Shown here piece by piece: positions 21,907 to 32,717 of a stretch of DNA of 64,000 nucleotides (the stretch's first letter is position 1; the number at the start of each line of letters is the position of its first letter). The position numbers and the translations under genes are program-made. Location of the stretch: NCBI GenBank assembly GCA_009760855.2, contig WPIO01000079.1, positions 387,001-451,000 of the forward strand, read 5' to 3'. The DNA comes from Cristatella mucedo. Taxonomy: Eukaryota; Bryozoa; Phylactolaemata; Cristatellidae. A model generated the notes under the pieces. The model was not told the DNA's origin and ran no database searches. It saw only the letters and a program-made list of their open reading frames with translations.

Positions 21907-22204
21907 TAAAAGAACTATATAAAAGAATTATATTCATTAACGGTAGGTCGCAGCTGCCTTTTCTAAATTGAATGTAATTATAAAAAACTTGCACACGCGG
22001 AAGGACTTTCACAGCAAACTTTCAGCTTCCACGAGCTATCAATGGAGACCGAGTCAGTAGCCTTAGTGGCAATTACTCCCACGTGCAGCAACAATAGCGA
22101 GTTACCAGCGGCAGCTGACTCGTCACGATCTGACTCGTCCCGGCCCCCCTAAATGGGGCGGGGACGAGTTGCGCATAGGGACACCCTGCTACCCTCTTAT
22201 TCCT

Positions 22205-22260
22205 AGGTAAGGGGTCGGCAAACTTTCGGACTGCCAGGCCATTTCATGAGGTCAAGAAGG
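22205..22260 (+). mobile_element. Possible hAT-type transposon end
   Basis: AGGGGTCGGCAAACTTTCGG closely resembles the terminal inverted repeat common in hAT elements (GGGGTCGGCAAACTTT). The matching inverted end was not found nearby, so the boundaries and the element type remain uncertain. Confidence 0.4.
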
Positions 22261-22849
22261 CATACTAGGCTAGAAGAAGCCGCGCCCACTCCGCCGGGCC
22301 GACAGAGTGAGCACGTGGCACGACGACCAGCCAAACAGTCGCAACGGACGAACAGACACGCGCACGACCATTAGGGGGGGCGGCGCTTGTCATTCCTACC
22401 AGGTCAGGCGCTTCTCTTGTCATTCAAGCGCCCGATGTCAGTTCTAAAAATAAACTCGGGCCATAGCTTGATTCGCAACAGGCGGTAATGAAGGAGAACA
22501 AAACAGCGACAATTTCTTTTGAGGGCGTTAGGCCGGACTCATGTAATAACTAGACCGTATCTGACCTAAAGGCCGAATTTTTCTGAATTCTGCCCTAGGT
22601 TCACACAAAGTCTTTGAAAGTAAACGACCCGAAGCAGCTGGCTTGTCTTGGCCAATGTCAAGGCCACTTGAGCTCCTGGAACTCCGCTGCATATCTCTCC
22701 ATGTGGGGTTTAGAAAACATCAGCTTCCTTCAGATGACCACTTGCGTTCTCGAACCGAATCCCTCGGTGTTACCTGAATGAACGCAATTATTTTCTATCG
22801 TAACTAAATTATAATTATATATGTAATTATGTATTATAACAACGATCGC

Positions 22850-22920
22850 AAATGTAAAGCGCCTAGAAAGAGATTGAGTTCTCTGAGGGCGCTTTATCAA
22901 GTGCATTATTATTATTAAGT
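22850..22920 (+). mobile_element. LINE family A tail
   Basis: GCAAATGTAAAGCGCC, the hairpin, GCGCTTTATCAAGTGC and ATT repeats: only the last ~70 bp of the element. Confidence 0.78.
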
Positions 22921-23559
22921 AGTATAAATACTTTCTTATTGGGCATCGAGTCGTAAGAATTCCATACGTTGTGGTCAGCAACCGTTTCAATCGCCGCGTT
23001 AAGCAGCCAGTACGTCTGCTGCGGTCCGGTACTACCACATCTGCTGCGGTCAGCTACTGTAACGTCTGCTGCAGTCAGAAACCGTTAGCATCTGCTGCTC
23101 CAATGACCGATCGGCTGACTGTGTGACAGTTTCATGCAGGTCGGGCCGTAAATTCGCGGATAGCAGCCGTAGGGGCAGTAGCCGTTCGAAAAACCGTACT
23201 CGGTTAGGGCACAGCCACTCCTCCAACACCAACGTCGCGGGACGTATCGACGCTTCGCGGTTCTCAGATTGAATTGTCATCTCTCTCAAGTGTAGGGTAA
23301 ACTGAGAAAGTGCCGGGTCACAAAGGCCGCGCGGATGGTCGAGTTCGCTTGCCGGTGTGAGTGGCCGGCGCCCACGCGCACTTCCTCCCTTCGAGCGCTG
23401 GCGCACGAAGCTCATGTGGCTGAGAGCCGCTGCAGGCTGAGAGCCGCACAGCAGATGGCTGCGCTGAATCTACGAGGCCGTCAACTAGCTCCAAGCCAAC
23501 TCCGGTGCCCTGACCCATTGGTCTGCTGTTCCAGATGCTCCTTTCACAAATTGTACTGT

Positions 23560-23695
23560 GTCTCTTCTCTCTTTCTCTCACGCTCTCTCTCTCTCTCTCT
23601 CTCGCTCTCACTCTCTCGCTTGCTCTCGCTCTCTCGTTCTCTCTCTCTCACTCTCTTTCTCTCTCTCTCCCTGTCTCCCTCCCTCTTTCTGTAGG
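23560..23695. repeat. (CT)n-rich low-complexity tract
   Basis: CT repeats with frequent CG, TG and CC interruptions over about 135 bp. Confidence 0.85.
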
Positions 23696-23754
23696 CACTA
23701 GCTGATTTAACAGCCTTTTTTGTATAGTGGCTGAAAAGTCTTAAACGCTATCAC

Positions 23755-23875
23755 CACCGCTTGTAGCCGGCAGTAAAGGATCGTTCACCACACGATTTGA
23801 ACCCATGATCTCGGTACTGAGGCTGTGAAGAGCAACCGCCTTAGCTGCTGTGCCAGACCGACCGCTCTTTCGAGC
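23755..23875 (-). mobile_element. tRNA-derived SINE (type 2), head region
   Basis: On the minus strand an A-box-like TGGCACAGCAGCTAAGG and a near-canonical B-box (GGGTTCAAATCG) are 42 nt apart. Flanks do not form a good acceptor stem and no anticodon arm is convincing, so a tRNA-derived SINE is more likely than a tRNA gene. The tail differs from type 1. Confidence 0.5.
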
Positions 23876-24911
23876 ACTCGGTCTGTCTCTCTAGCGTCTG
23901 GTCTCTCTATCTACCAATCTATCCGAAGTGTGTCAGCGACTCGCGGTTAACGCTCGTTGTAGCCACCCCTCACTAATCCCTGTCCTCCTTTCCTCACCGT
24001 CCCTTACACTCCTGCTGTCGCACTCTCTCCACCTCATTGCGTCTTTAACTCAAACGGGAAATTTTGCTGTAAGATGTCTGACAGCAGCCGGACGATTATC
24101 GACTAGCCGACTATTATCCGATTCTTATCCGATTCCAAGGCGCTACTATGCTGTCGGCTTTCAGGGCTCAAGACGCCGCATAGATTTTAGGCACCGTATA
24201 AATACGAGTCACACTTCCAACTTTTAGTGCCACGCTACCAGCAAGTTCCAATCTTTAGGAAGGCGACACCATTCATTCACCACTTGCGAAAGACAACATA
24301 AAAAGCGTGGCACGTGCTCACGTGCTCACGCGTGCGCCCACGATCACCATGCGATATGTTTTGATAAGTTGTGCGTGTACTCGCCGGTAGCACAGTGTCA
24401 CGCGCGGCTCAAAGTTCGGTCGCCATTCATCGCGGTTCCTGCGGGAGCCGAAGAGCTATAGATCTCTATAGAATCTAATCCATCTAATATATCTCTATAT
24501 ATAGCATCATAGATCTCTATTCGATGCACGACCGGCTGCTAACCCGAACTTAGAATCGGGCGCGACCATTTAAAACTTGACGGAGTGGGCATCGCTTGTT
24601 CCCTACTCACTTTTCGAGGCAACGCGCGACGTTAGGTGACAGCCCTGTCATTAGACGACGAAGAGCGACTGGATGGCGAGCGAGCACGACACGAGGACTT
24701 GCGTCACGGTGGTTTTTCGCCCCAGCTGTTATGGAATAAGCGAAAGCGGGCGGCGAAACAGTCTCCATCCGTACAGTGAGCCTCGCTTTCCATGCGCTTC
24801 GCGCTCTTGCGGCGGCGGCGGCGCGGACGACTATGGGAGCAGACTCTAGCCGCGCCGCGACACCCGCGACGATTCAGGTCGCGGCGCGGCTAGAGCGAGC
24901 GCGGCGGGTGC

Positions 24912-24912
<1 letters not shown>

Positions 24913-24998
<86 letters not shown>

Positions 24999-25003
24999 GA
25001 GAG
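24913..25003. repeat. (GA)n microsatellite
   Basis: About 90 bp of pure GA with a single GATAGA interruption. Confidence 0.95.
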
Positions 25004-25536
25004 TGACGTGTTGGCGGCTAAGAGCGGCGAGCAAGCGAAAGCGCGGCGCTTGGCGCACAGCGACGGCCGCGCGGTCACCTCCAATAGCGCGGCTGCGGTC
25101 GCGGGGCTGCCCGCCCGCGCGGCGGCTGACGATGCGCCGGCCGCGCGCGGCTCCGAGCGGAGCGCCGACTCACCGGCGGGCGCGGCTCGCGTCGCACATG
25201 CCGAGCGCCTAGAGGCGGCAGGAGCGGGAGCAGCAGTTCCTAGCGAGCGAGCGAGCGAGCGCTAGCACCTCTGTACGCGCGCTCGCTCGCTCGCTGGCGT
25301 CACTGGCGCGAGCGAGCCATTGTCCAAGCGCCGTAAGTGGCTGAGCGCCGCCGGATGCGAGATAATGCGCCGCGCCGGCGACGCTCGAGCGGACGCCGTC
25401 GATAGTGCGACGGCTCGGCGCGACGCGACGGACGCACCTGCGCCTGCTTGCTCCGCCAGCTCGCGACGACGATGACGACGGCGGCGGCGGCGAAGGCGAC
25501 CGTCGATCGCGGAACTAGCGGGAGAGCGCAGCGACG

Positions 25537-25885
25537 ACGGCGGCGGCAGCCCGCCGAGCCGCCACGCGGCGCCGCCGCCGCGTGGCGGAAGCGACTACCG
25601 CTGCGCTTCGGCGATTCTCCGTCTGCCGTCGTTCGTCGCCGCCTACTGGGTATTGCAGCGCGACTTGCCATTGTATTTTTTTTTATTTACCGTTCGTCGC
25701 ATTTTCATTGCGGCGGCGGCAGCCCGCCGAGCCGCCACGAGGCGGCGGCGCCGCGTGGCGGAAACGACTATCGCTGCGCTTCGGCGATTCTCCGTCTGCC
25801 GTCGTTCGTCGCCGCCTTCTGCCTATTGCAGCGCGACTTGCCATTGTATTTTTTTGTATTTACCGTTCGTCGCATTTTCATTGCA
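25537..25885. repeat. Tandem duplication of about 173 bp
   Basis: The segment from GCGGCGGCAGCCCGCCG to CGTCGCATTTTCATTG occurs twice in tandem, with small differences (a few substitutions and a 6-9 bp change in the GCC-rich part). Each copy has its own GCAGCGCGACTTGCCATTG and T-run. Confidence 0.85.
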
Positions 25886-26689
25886 TCTGACGCGACTCTT
25901 ACCGGCGCCACGGCTGGCGCAGCCGGCACGGTACGGCGAGCTACGTAGCGTAGCTCGCAACACTGCGCGCCGCCCGCCGAGCGCGTGCAGCGCCGACGCG
26001 TCCTTTATTTTGCGACGAGCCGATGTCGCCGCTGCGCGGCGGACGAGGAGCAGCCGCACGGTCTAGCTGGCGTCTAACGGGCGATAGTGACGAAAGGAAG
26101 CGGGACGTAGCGGACGTGGGGGGATTGCATACTCCGTAAGCCGCCGGGCCTATTCGCCCTTTCGTCGCCGCGCCCACCTGCGCGCACCTGCCTGGCGGGT
26201 ATCTTCAAGAGCGAGCGAGCGGCTCGGTGCGCTGCGCGCGAGCGAGCGAGCGCGAGTCGCCTTACCGCGCTTTAAATCCGCTGGACGTTGCTGCGAAGAG
26301 CGAGCGGAAGTGAAAGCGTTCCGACCGCTGCGCTGGCTGCGCACTAGCTCCCGACTGAGTCCTGAACCTCGCGCTGTCCGTTTATCGCGGTTAGGAAAAT
26401 TAGCTTGCTCTCAGTTTGCGAAGGACGATTAGCGCGCGCCGGTAGATGGCGATTAAGAGCAGCCTGGAGCAGCCGGAGGAGGAGGAGGACTGCGAATCGT
26501 CGCTACGAGGCTACGGCAACGGAGTGCACAAGGCATTTCAGCAATGCAGCGCGGAATGCTAGCCCGATTCAGCACCAAACGACGAAGCTCGGCGCCCGCC
26601 GGACAATGCTTCGGAACGCAAATTCGCATCTACGTACACTATTTACAAATAATACAGTTTGAGCAAAGCCGCACCGGCGCACGAACTCG

Positions 26690-27113
26690 TCACCGACAGC
26701 ATTGCAGAGGCTGCTGTGGCAGTCGCTGCAGCAGCAGCCGCTCAGCGGCGTCCGGCCGACGCCGCACGGAGCGTGCAGGAGAGACGGCGGCTGCAGCGGC
26801 CGTAGCGCGCCGGCCGCCGCCGCTTCGCAGCTTAGCGGCTGCGTCGACGCCGCCGGGCTTTGAGTCCGAGTCGTCGCTGCTACCATTGGACAGCTCGATC
26901 TTCTGGTTGGGTCCGGTCGGCTTGGCGATGTTGTGCTCGTTCTTTGACTTCATGCGTCGATTCTGGATCGGCAGATCGTGATCTGCCGATCGGCGAGGCC
27001 GAGCGCGTGCCTCGCTGTCTCGGTGCGATGCGACGCCGCCGCCGCGTCAGGTAGCGGTCGTAGTGGAACTCCTTCTCCTCCAGCCTCAGAATCTGGTAGC
27101 GCGGGTACGTCTG
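26690..27113 (-). pseudogene. Broken Antennapedia-class homeobox, Lox5-like
   Basis: In three successive frames the minus strand gives the homeodomain: QTYPRYQILRLEEKEFHYDR and YLTRRRR (helices 1-2 start); then, shifted, ETARHALGLADRQITI (helix 2-3); then, shifted again, QNRRMKSKNEH (helix 3 end). The peptide right after it, NIAKPTGPNQ, resembles the Lox5 flanking signature (K-L-T-G-P) of spiralian Hox genes. An 87-codon frame from 26953 continues with a Ser/Asp-rich then Ala/Arg-rich tail to a stop at 26690. The tryptophan of helix 3 is lost, extra codons are present and two frameshifts interrupt it, so no functional homeodomain can be made as read. The 5' end stops within the N-terminal arm at 27113, where LINE sequence begins. 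It could be a true pseudogene or, less likely, a GC-rich stretch with sequencing insertions. Confidence 0.75.
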
Positions 27114-28740
27114 CTATTTGTGAACAACCCCTTTTTTCAGAGAAGAGTTAACAATCTCGGTTATGGCGGGGATAAGTTGGTCTGCCAGTGAAGACCACAG
27201 AGATGATGGTATAGGGTCTACAGGAGACGAGTTCTTTTTACTCGACCTTATTAAGGTAGCCACACAGCATGCAGAAACCTCGGAAATGTTTTTAGGGAAG
27301 GTCACAGGTTGTGATTCAGCAAATGCTTTAGTCGTAGGAATCTTTATGCAGGCACAAATGTGCGCATTTTTTCAGCAAAGAAGACTCAAAAATTATTTCG
27401 GCGGAGCCACTAATATCTGGGGAGTGCGACCCCTCAGCATTAGCCAGGAAATCGTTTGCCGTCTTATAGATCCGTTTTGGGTCTGACTCGCAGCAATTCA
27501 GTAGTCGAGTGAAAAAGAAGCCCCCCCCCCCGCTTGGTTAAGCTTCCGGCTAAGCTTCCGGCTAAGCTTCCGGCTAAGCTTCCGGCTAAGCTTCCGGCTA
27601 AGCTTCCGGCTAAGCTTCCGGCTAAGCTTCCGGCTAAGCTTCCGGCTAAGCTTCCGGCTAAGCTTCCGGCTAAGCTTCCGGCTAAGCTTCCGGCTAAGCT
27701 TCCGGCTAAGCTTCCGGCTTCCGGCTAAGCTTCCGGCTAAGCTTCCGGCTAAGCTTCCGGCTAAGCTTCCGGCTAAGCTTCCGGCTAAGCTTCCGGCTAA
27801 GCTTCCGGCTAAGCTTCCGGCTAAGCTTCCGGCTAAGCTTCCGGCTAAGCTTCCGGCTAAGCTTCCGGCTAAGCTTCCGGCTAAGCTTCCGGCTAAGCTT
27901 CCGGCTAAGCTTCCGGCTAAGCTTCCGGCTAAGCTTCCGGCTAAGCTTCCGGCTAAGCTTCCGGCTAAGCTTCCGGCTAAGCTTCCGGCTAAGCTTCCGG
28001 CTAAGCTTCCGGCTAAGCTTCCGGCTAAGCTTCCGGCTAAGCTTCCGGCTAAGCTTCCGGCTAAGCTTCCGGCTAAGCTTCCGGCTAAGCTTCCGGCTAA
28101 GCTTCCGGCTAAGCTTCCGGCTAAGCTTCCGGCTAAGCTTCCGGCTAAGCTTCCGGCTAAGCTTCCGGTTAAGCTTCCGGTTAAGCTTCCGGTTAAGCTT
28201 CCGGCCGGGTGTAGAATCGACGAAGTCTTTGAAAATGACTGGATCTTCATCAATCCCAGATTTCCTAAAACGGCGTTCAAACCTGTGCTTAACATGGCGC
28301 ATCTTTTGAAGTTTTTTTGTAAATTGAAACGAATCTCCACGACTCTGTTGACGGACAGAATGCACGAGAGCATGCTAGTCAGCATAATTCCAGCTTTTGA
28401 ACTAAGTGTCCTGTTCACTCCATCAGTGAGAGTATCGTGTATCGTAGCTGTCGCTCGAGTCTCGGTGCAGATCAGGAAGACCTACATCACATACAAATTT
28501 CAAAAATGTGTCTTGGACATTGGTTTTTAAGTTATGTCGCTTGAAAAACTCAACATTAACCTCTACATACAACGGAGCAGAAGCAGTAAACGAGACTGAA
28601 CAATGATCCGAGAGTGTCAGCGGGCACACCACAAGGTCAGTGGGGCAGACAACCTCAGTGATCATGAGCAAATAATTACATAGCGCCCCAAGCGGGCTAA
28701 TTCTCTTGTTACGCATTACACATTTGCTGAAAAGGAAGCG
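27114..28740 (-). mobile_element. LINE family C fragment (non-LTR retrotransposon), 3' truncated, interrupted by a minisatellite
   Basis: Minus-strand frames show an endonuclease end (LTLSDHCSVSF near 28610) and a linker (DPKRIYKTANDFLANAEG near 27400-27480). The start of the reverse transcriptase region follows (SPVDPIPSSLWSSLADQLIP, about 27170-27230). The rest of the reverse transcriptase is missing at 27113, unusual because such insertions normally lose their 5' end. The 12-bp minisatellite 27534-28205 sits inside it. Confidence 0.65.
27534..28205. repeat. 12-bp minisatellite, about 55 copies, HindIII site in each unit
   Basis: Unit GGCTAAGCTTCC is almost perfectly conserved. Edge units at both ends read GGTTAAGC, and one 6-bp register slip (CTTCCGGCTTCCGG) lies at about 27712-27724. 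Being a multiple of 3, it leaves several frames open (GSLA, RKLS and KLPA repeats). These are repeat artefacts, not genes. Confidence 0.95.
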
Positions 28741-28930
28741 TGACTATTGGTAAGCGATAGCATTCAAAAATTCAGCAACCGCTCCAGCCTTTATTAGTTC
28801 TGCTAGACTACACGTCATAGCACATGCTATCTTGAAAATATTGCTGTTTAACTTTCAAACATACAAATTAACACGTAAGCGCAATATTTAAAATAAAATG
28901 TACATTATTAATAATAATATTTATATCTAA

Positions 28931-28964
<34 letters not shown>

Positions 28965-30434
28965 CAATTATTACATTGTAATATAAAAAAGAATGCAGCT
29001 CAACGGCGAAAAGATTAAAAAGATAAAAGTGCGACCAGCGAAACGCCTTGCTAAAATCAGAAGAGACTGCACGCAAGTAAATAAAGCAGACGTCCGCACC
29101 AATGATGCGAGATAAACATATCTGGATGGATTGGTCCTATGGAATGGCACAAGAGGCCATGTTGAGGCCAAACTACCCCTATCACTGGAGATTGAAATAA
29201 AACTAATTAAATGCTTTCGCAGGTTGTCGTCCTAGCGCACTGCATATCAAAAGGATGGCAGCATTGGCCTGGGACAACTGCGGCCATGTTAAAGAAGCGA
29301 TTCAGCCTTGCGATTAGTGACATAATTTTCAGAATCATTACAATTGGTCCCAAATTTCTCCCTGACGCATGCTTAATGAAACAAAATTGTTAAGCCGTAC
29401 CGTATCGAGCCAACTACTACTCTTTCTTTAACGTCCCTTTGGAATAGCAACCCATCTGCCACGACAGCGGATGTACTTTTGAAAGATTGTTAGTAGTACC
29501 GATAGCGCCTGCATGTCTTCTTTGATACTGAAGTTTCTAGTGCATCTACATCCAAAAAAATAGGCCACACATTTCACAAATAAAATGCGGCTGAGATTGT
29601 GGATTTTTTTTACATGCATGGTATTTGTCACAGATACACCGCCCCCGAGCAATTTACAATTCTGTATCCTAGTACCATTGATGTTCACCAACTTTTTGAG
29701 TTCGAAAGTGAAAACTGCCCGGGCACGCGCAATGGCAGACAATTGTGTGGGTACACTCAGAGGATGGCGTGATGTAACATGCAATCCAAGTTGGACCTTC
29801 GCGGAAACGAGTTCTGATAGATTTGCTGCGGACTGCGGTAATTGTCAGCGCCTTTGCAGTCCATTTGCTTGAGAACGCGCAAGCACAATATTGAAAAATT
29901 TGTTGCGCTGTCTAAGAAAACCGTCTACTACAACATCCACTCAGATTTCGAGCTTTTCGCCACCGACTTCTGATCGATCGTTGCTTAAATAGGGTAAATT
30001 TCGGTAATACTTTACACCCGTGCGAGAATATACAGAAATTGAACTTGTAGCACTAGTACACGCTCACTTGATCTGGAATATAATAATCCCTAGAGGTTAA
30101 AAGCTATTTCCGAATTACAGTTGTTAGGAACCGGCTGTTTTGTTATCTAATGCTTGCTTAGATTTAACCATTCTCGCCCGTGTTCAGTCAGTCTCCAGCG
30201 AGCCTACTGGCTGGGCTCAGGCCATTGACTATTAAGCTGGACGTTACGAAGAAAGTTTATTGACATTATTTCTTGGGTATTGAGCAATATTTATCGCTGT
30301 CGTTTCTGCTACCCTTGATATGCAGGCGTGAATTGGAGCATGACTCCGATGACTTATTAGCCGCGAGCGCTGGAGGCACTGGTTCTGCAAATAATGATGG
30401 TCGTGCATCAGTACTTGTACGTGATCTAGAGCCG
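28741..30434. other. Intergenic stretch, mostly unrecognised
   Basis: It holds a (TA)n run at 28936-28962 and the first copy of a 52-bp dispersed segment (29223-29274). Weak ORFs at 29428-29872 on both strands could be retroelement remains but show no diagnostic motif. Confidence 0.4.
29223..29274. repeat. 52-bp dispersed repeat, copy 1
   Basis: Identical except for one base to 31987-32038 (starts GTTGTCGTCCTAGCGCACTG, ends GCCTGGGA). Confidence 0.85.
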
Positions 30435-30490
30435 GCGTTGTATTGCTGTGCGTGCGGTGCGTTGTATTGCTGTGCGTGCAGTGCATTGTG
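30435..30490. repeat. 24-bp repeat, two tandem copies
   Basis: Unit GTTGTATTGCTGTGCGTGC plus RGTGC occurs twice in tandem here and singly at about 31815 and 32064. Confidence 0.75.
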
Positions 30491-30739
30491 TAACGCCGAA
30501 GGCTCGGCGGGGTAAGCTTGACCTGCCGCTTACCTAGCGGCGTAGCCTATCGCCTAATGCCGTTCGGTGCGCGCCTACGCGCAATAAGCTGGCCGTCACG
30601 AAACGAGCGTTTCTGGCGCTGACCTGCTTACCGTTACTAAAAGGGGTCGTGAGTCCGCGGCGTGAATTGGAAGCAAGACACACAAATTGGGGATTTTACT
30701 GAACTTTATTCGCAAGCGCACAAAGTCGCTGCGCGTCTA

Positions 30740-31110
30740 GTTCAGCTTTATCTCCACACTCCTCGCACGTTCAACACTCTTGCGGAGGGAATACTCCTCT
30801 ACACTAAGCGCGACCCGGACCCTAAACCCTAACCGGTGAACTAGGAATCCGTTCCCACCTGTGCCGAGGGAATACCCCAAACACGCCAACTTAAACACTC
30901 GAGCGGAGGGAGTACTTCTCCACACAGAAGTGCGAACCGGAGTCTAAACCCTACCCGGTGAACTAGAACTCGGTTTCCACCAGTGCGACCGGAATACTCC
31001 ACACACGCCAACTCAAGCACTCCTGCGGAGGAAATACTTCTCCACACTGAAGCGCGACCCGGAGCCTAAACCCTACCCGGTGAACTAGAGCTCCACACAC
31101 GCCAACTACG
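30740..31110. repeat. 122-bp tandem repeat, about three copies, with CCTAAACCCTA motif
   Basis: The CTAAACCCTA(A/C)CCGGTGAACTAG block recurs at 30822, 30944 and 31066, spaced 122 bp, with related sequence between. The third copy is followed by a partial repeat. Copies differ by several substitutions. Confidence 0.85.
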
Positions 31111-31813
31111 CCTAGCTCGCGCCGGCAAATCCCTATGCCGAGAGCACGTGCTAGCGCGCACACACACGACACAAAAGAAACACAAAACACGAATGAACAC
31201 ACAAAATGCCAGCTCGGGCGCGATACGACCGTGTTCGGTGGGGTTCCACCGAATCCTCCTAGAGCTGTCTCGTCTTGTTCCGTCAATCGCCGGCGAACAG
31301 CCCGCCCTCCTCCCTCGCTTTCAGAGAAACGAGTGCGACGGCGTCGAAGCCGGACCAAAGACAAAAAGACACGAGGCAAAAGACCCAGAGCGAGCGTCGC
31401 TCGACTCTTAAATACTTGGCTGAGACAATGGGGCAAGAGCTTAGTGGTATTGGGCCCGGACACCTTGGCCCATTACGGAAAGGAATGACTACCGTTCCCA
31501 GGCCACTGGCAGGGCACCTCCGTCCAGCTTGAATGGCGAATGGGTTCCAGACGCTTCTTTCTTGGGAAGAGGGAAGGCGGGGGTTGACAGGCCAGCCAAC
31601 ATCTATCAGCAGCTTCCGCGAGTATCGGACCAATTCTAAAGGCCGAATCGCCGCTGCTCGTCTCCGAGCTTCCTGGCCTGCTCCTAAGCGCTTCCTCTCT
31701 AACCGCACTGACGCTCTTCTCTGGCTCACTGCTCCAGGACAAAGGGGCTCTAGCCCGCCGCCGAACAGCTCTTGTTCGCGCTAAAATTCAGCCAAAGCCA
31801 GCAGGGCGCTACA
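31111..31813. other. Unassigned sequence next to the 122-bp repeat
   Basis: Minus and plus frames of 85-150 codons overlap each other and carry no motif I recognise. It may belong to the same repeated element as the 122-bp array. No gene supported. Confidence 0.35.
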
Positions 31814-31843
31814 ATTGTATTGCTGTGCGTGCAGTGCATTGTA

Positions 31844-31980
31844 ATAATAATAATACATTTGATATAGCGCCCTCAGAGAACTCAATCTCTTTCCAGGCAC
31901 TTAACATCATCTGCAAAGGAAGCACGGTTGAATGGTTAGTGGTAGCACGCTCCTTAAACAACAAGAATAACATGGTTAGG
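31844..31980 (-). mobile_element. LINE family A 3' end
   Basis: Inverted ATT tail, hairpin (AGCGCCCTCAGAGAACTCAA...) and part of the 3' untranslated region. Flanked by copies of the 24-bp repeat and followed directly by the 52-bp repeat. Confidence 0.75.
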
Positions 31981-31986
31981 GGATTT

Positions 31987-32038
31987 GTTGTCGTCCTAGC
32001 GCACTGCATATCAAAAGGATGGCAGCATTTGCCTGGGA
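31987..32038. repeat. 52-bp dispersed repeat, copy 2
   Basis: Matches 29223-29274 with one difference near its 3' end. Confidence 0.85.
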
Positions 32039-32717
32039 TTTATATATTGATATATTTGATTTATTGTATTGCTGTGCGTGCGGTGCATTGTATTGCCCCG
32101 GTGTACTTTCTAGCTAATAGACTTTTTGTGCGCCATCATAAGGACCGGAGGTGCTATTCGAGCGTCAAGGCTAGCTTCGAAATAAAGGTGGGCGGTCGCT
32201 AGCAGGCATCGGCTGGGCAAATCCCCCCAATATGCATGCCCACGAATTTACAGTAGTCCACAATGGCGGCATTGCCTTTCAAGTTCCCAAAAAATACCGC
32301 GAGGTCACTTCGGTAGCGGTTGTTAAGTATGAGTAAGGAGCGTGCTACCTCGGGAGTTCGTGGGTTTGCATCCGGCAGTTTGCGCGATCGCTTGTTGTCA
32401 ACTGCGGCGTTTGCTGCGGTGGCGATGATGGCCACTAAGGCTCTTCTGCCGATTTACAAAAGAGGCAGTCAGTCTTGGCCGTGTGCATCCTAAATCGGTC
32501 AGATTAGGAAACTCCCGAGATAAGTAACCGGATACTTCCCGGTCTGTCGTTCAGACGCTATAAATGGCTACGTCAAGTAAATGATAGTCACGTGCACTTT
32601 GAGCTTCGGACTAGCGCATTGTACTCCACGACTTGTGCAGTGCACGCGTGCCTCGCCGCGGCTATGGAGGAAACTGGTTCACATGCAACGGCACTGACCT
32701 ATTATATATTAATTAAT

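Larger units (their letters stand above)
24640..26680. other. Very GC/CpG-rich block
   Basis: CpG-dense sequence with many CGG/GCG runs and AGCGAGCG tracts (25246-25300, 26210-26250). Reading frames here are Arg/Ala/Ser-rich on both strands and overlap one another, as expected from composition alone. It could be a CpG island or a remnant of the neighbouring homeobox locus. No gene supported. Confidence 0.55.

Noticed and set aside
23755-23875. tRNA gene on the minus strand
   Set aside because: Good B-box, but the acceptor stem and anticodon arm do not pair convincingly; better explained as a second SINE type.
24776-26060. Several GC-rich ORFs of 70-170 codons on both strands
   Set aside because: Overlapping Arg/Ala/Ser-rich frames with no motif, explained by composition and by the tandem duplication.
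27498-28418. A 306-codon frame of GSLA/RKLS repeats, silk- or collagen-like at first sight
   Set aside because: It is a translation of the 12-bp minisatellite; other frames on both strands are open for the same reason, and the flanks are LINE sequence.
30820-31080. Interstitial telomere array
   Set aside because: The CCTAAACCCTA motif appears only once or twice per 122-bp unit; it is part of a longer repeat, not a run of telomere units.
31283-31729. A 148-codon minus-strand ORF near the 122-bp repeat
   Set aside because: No recognisable motif, overlaps equally long plus-strand frames, and lies in repeat-like sequence.
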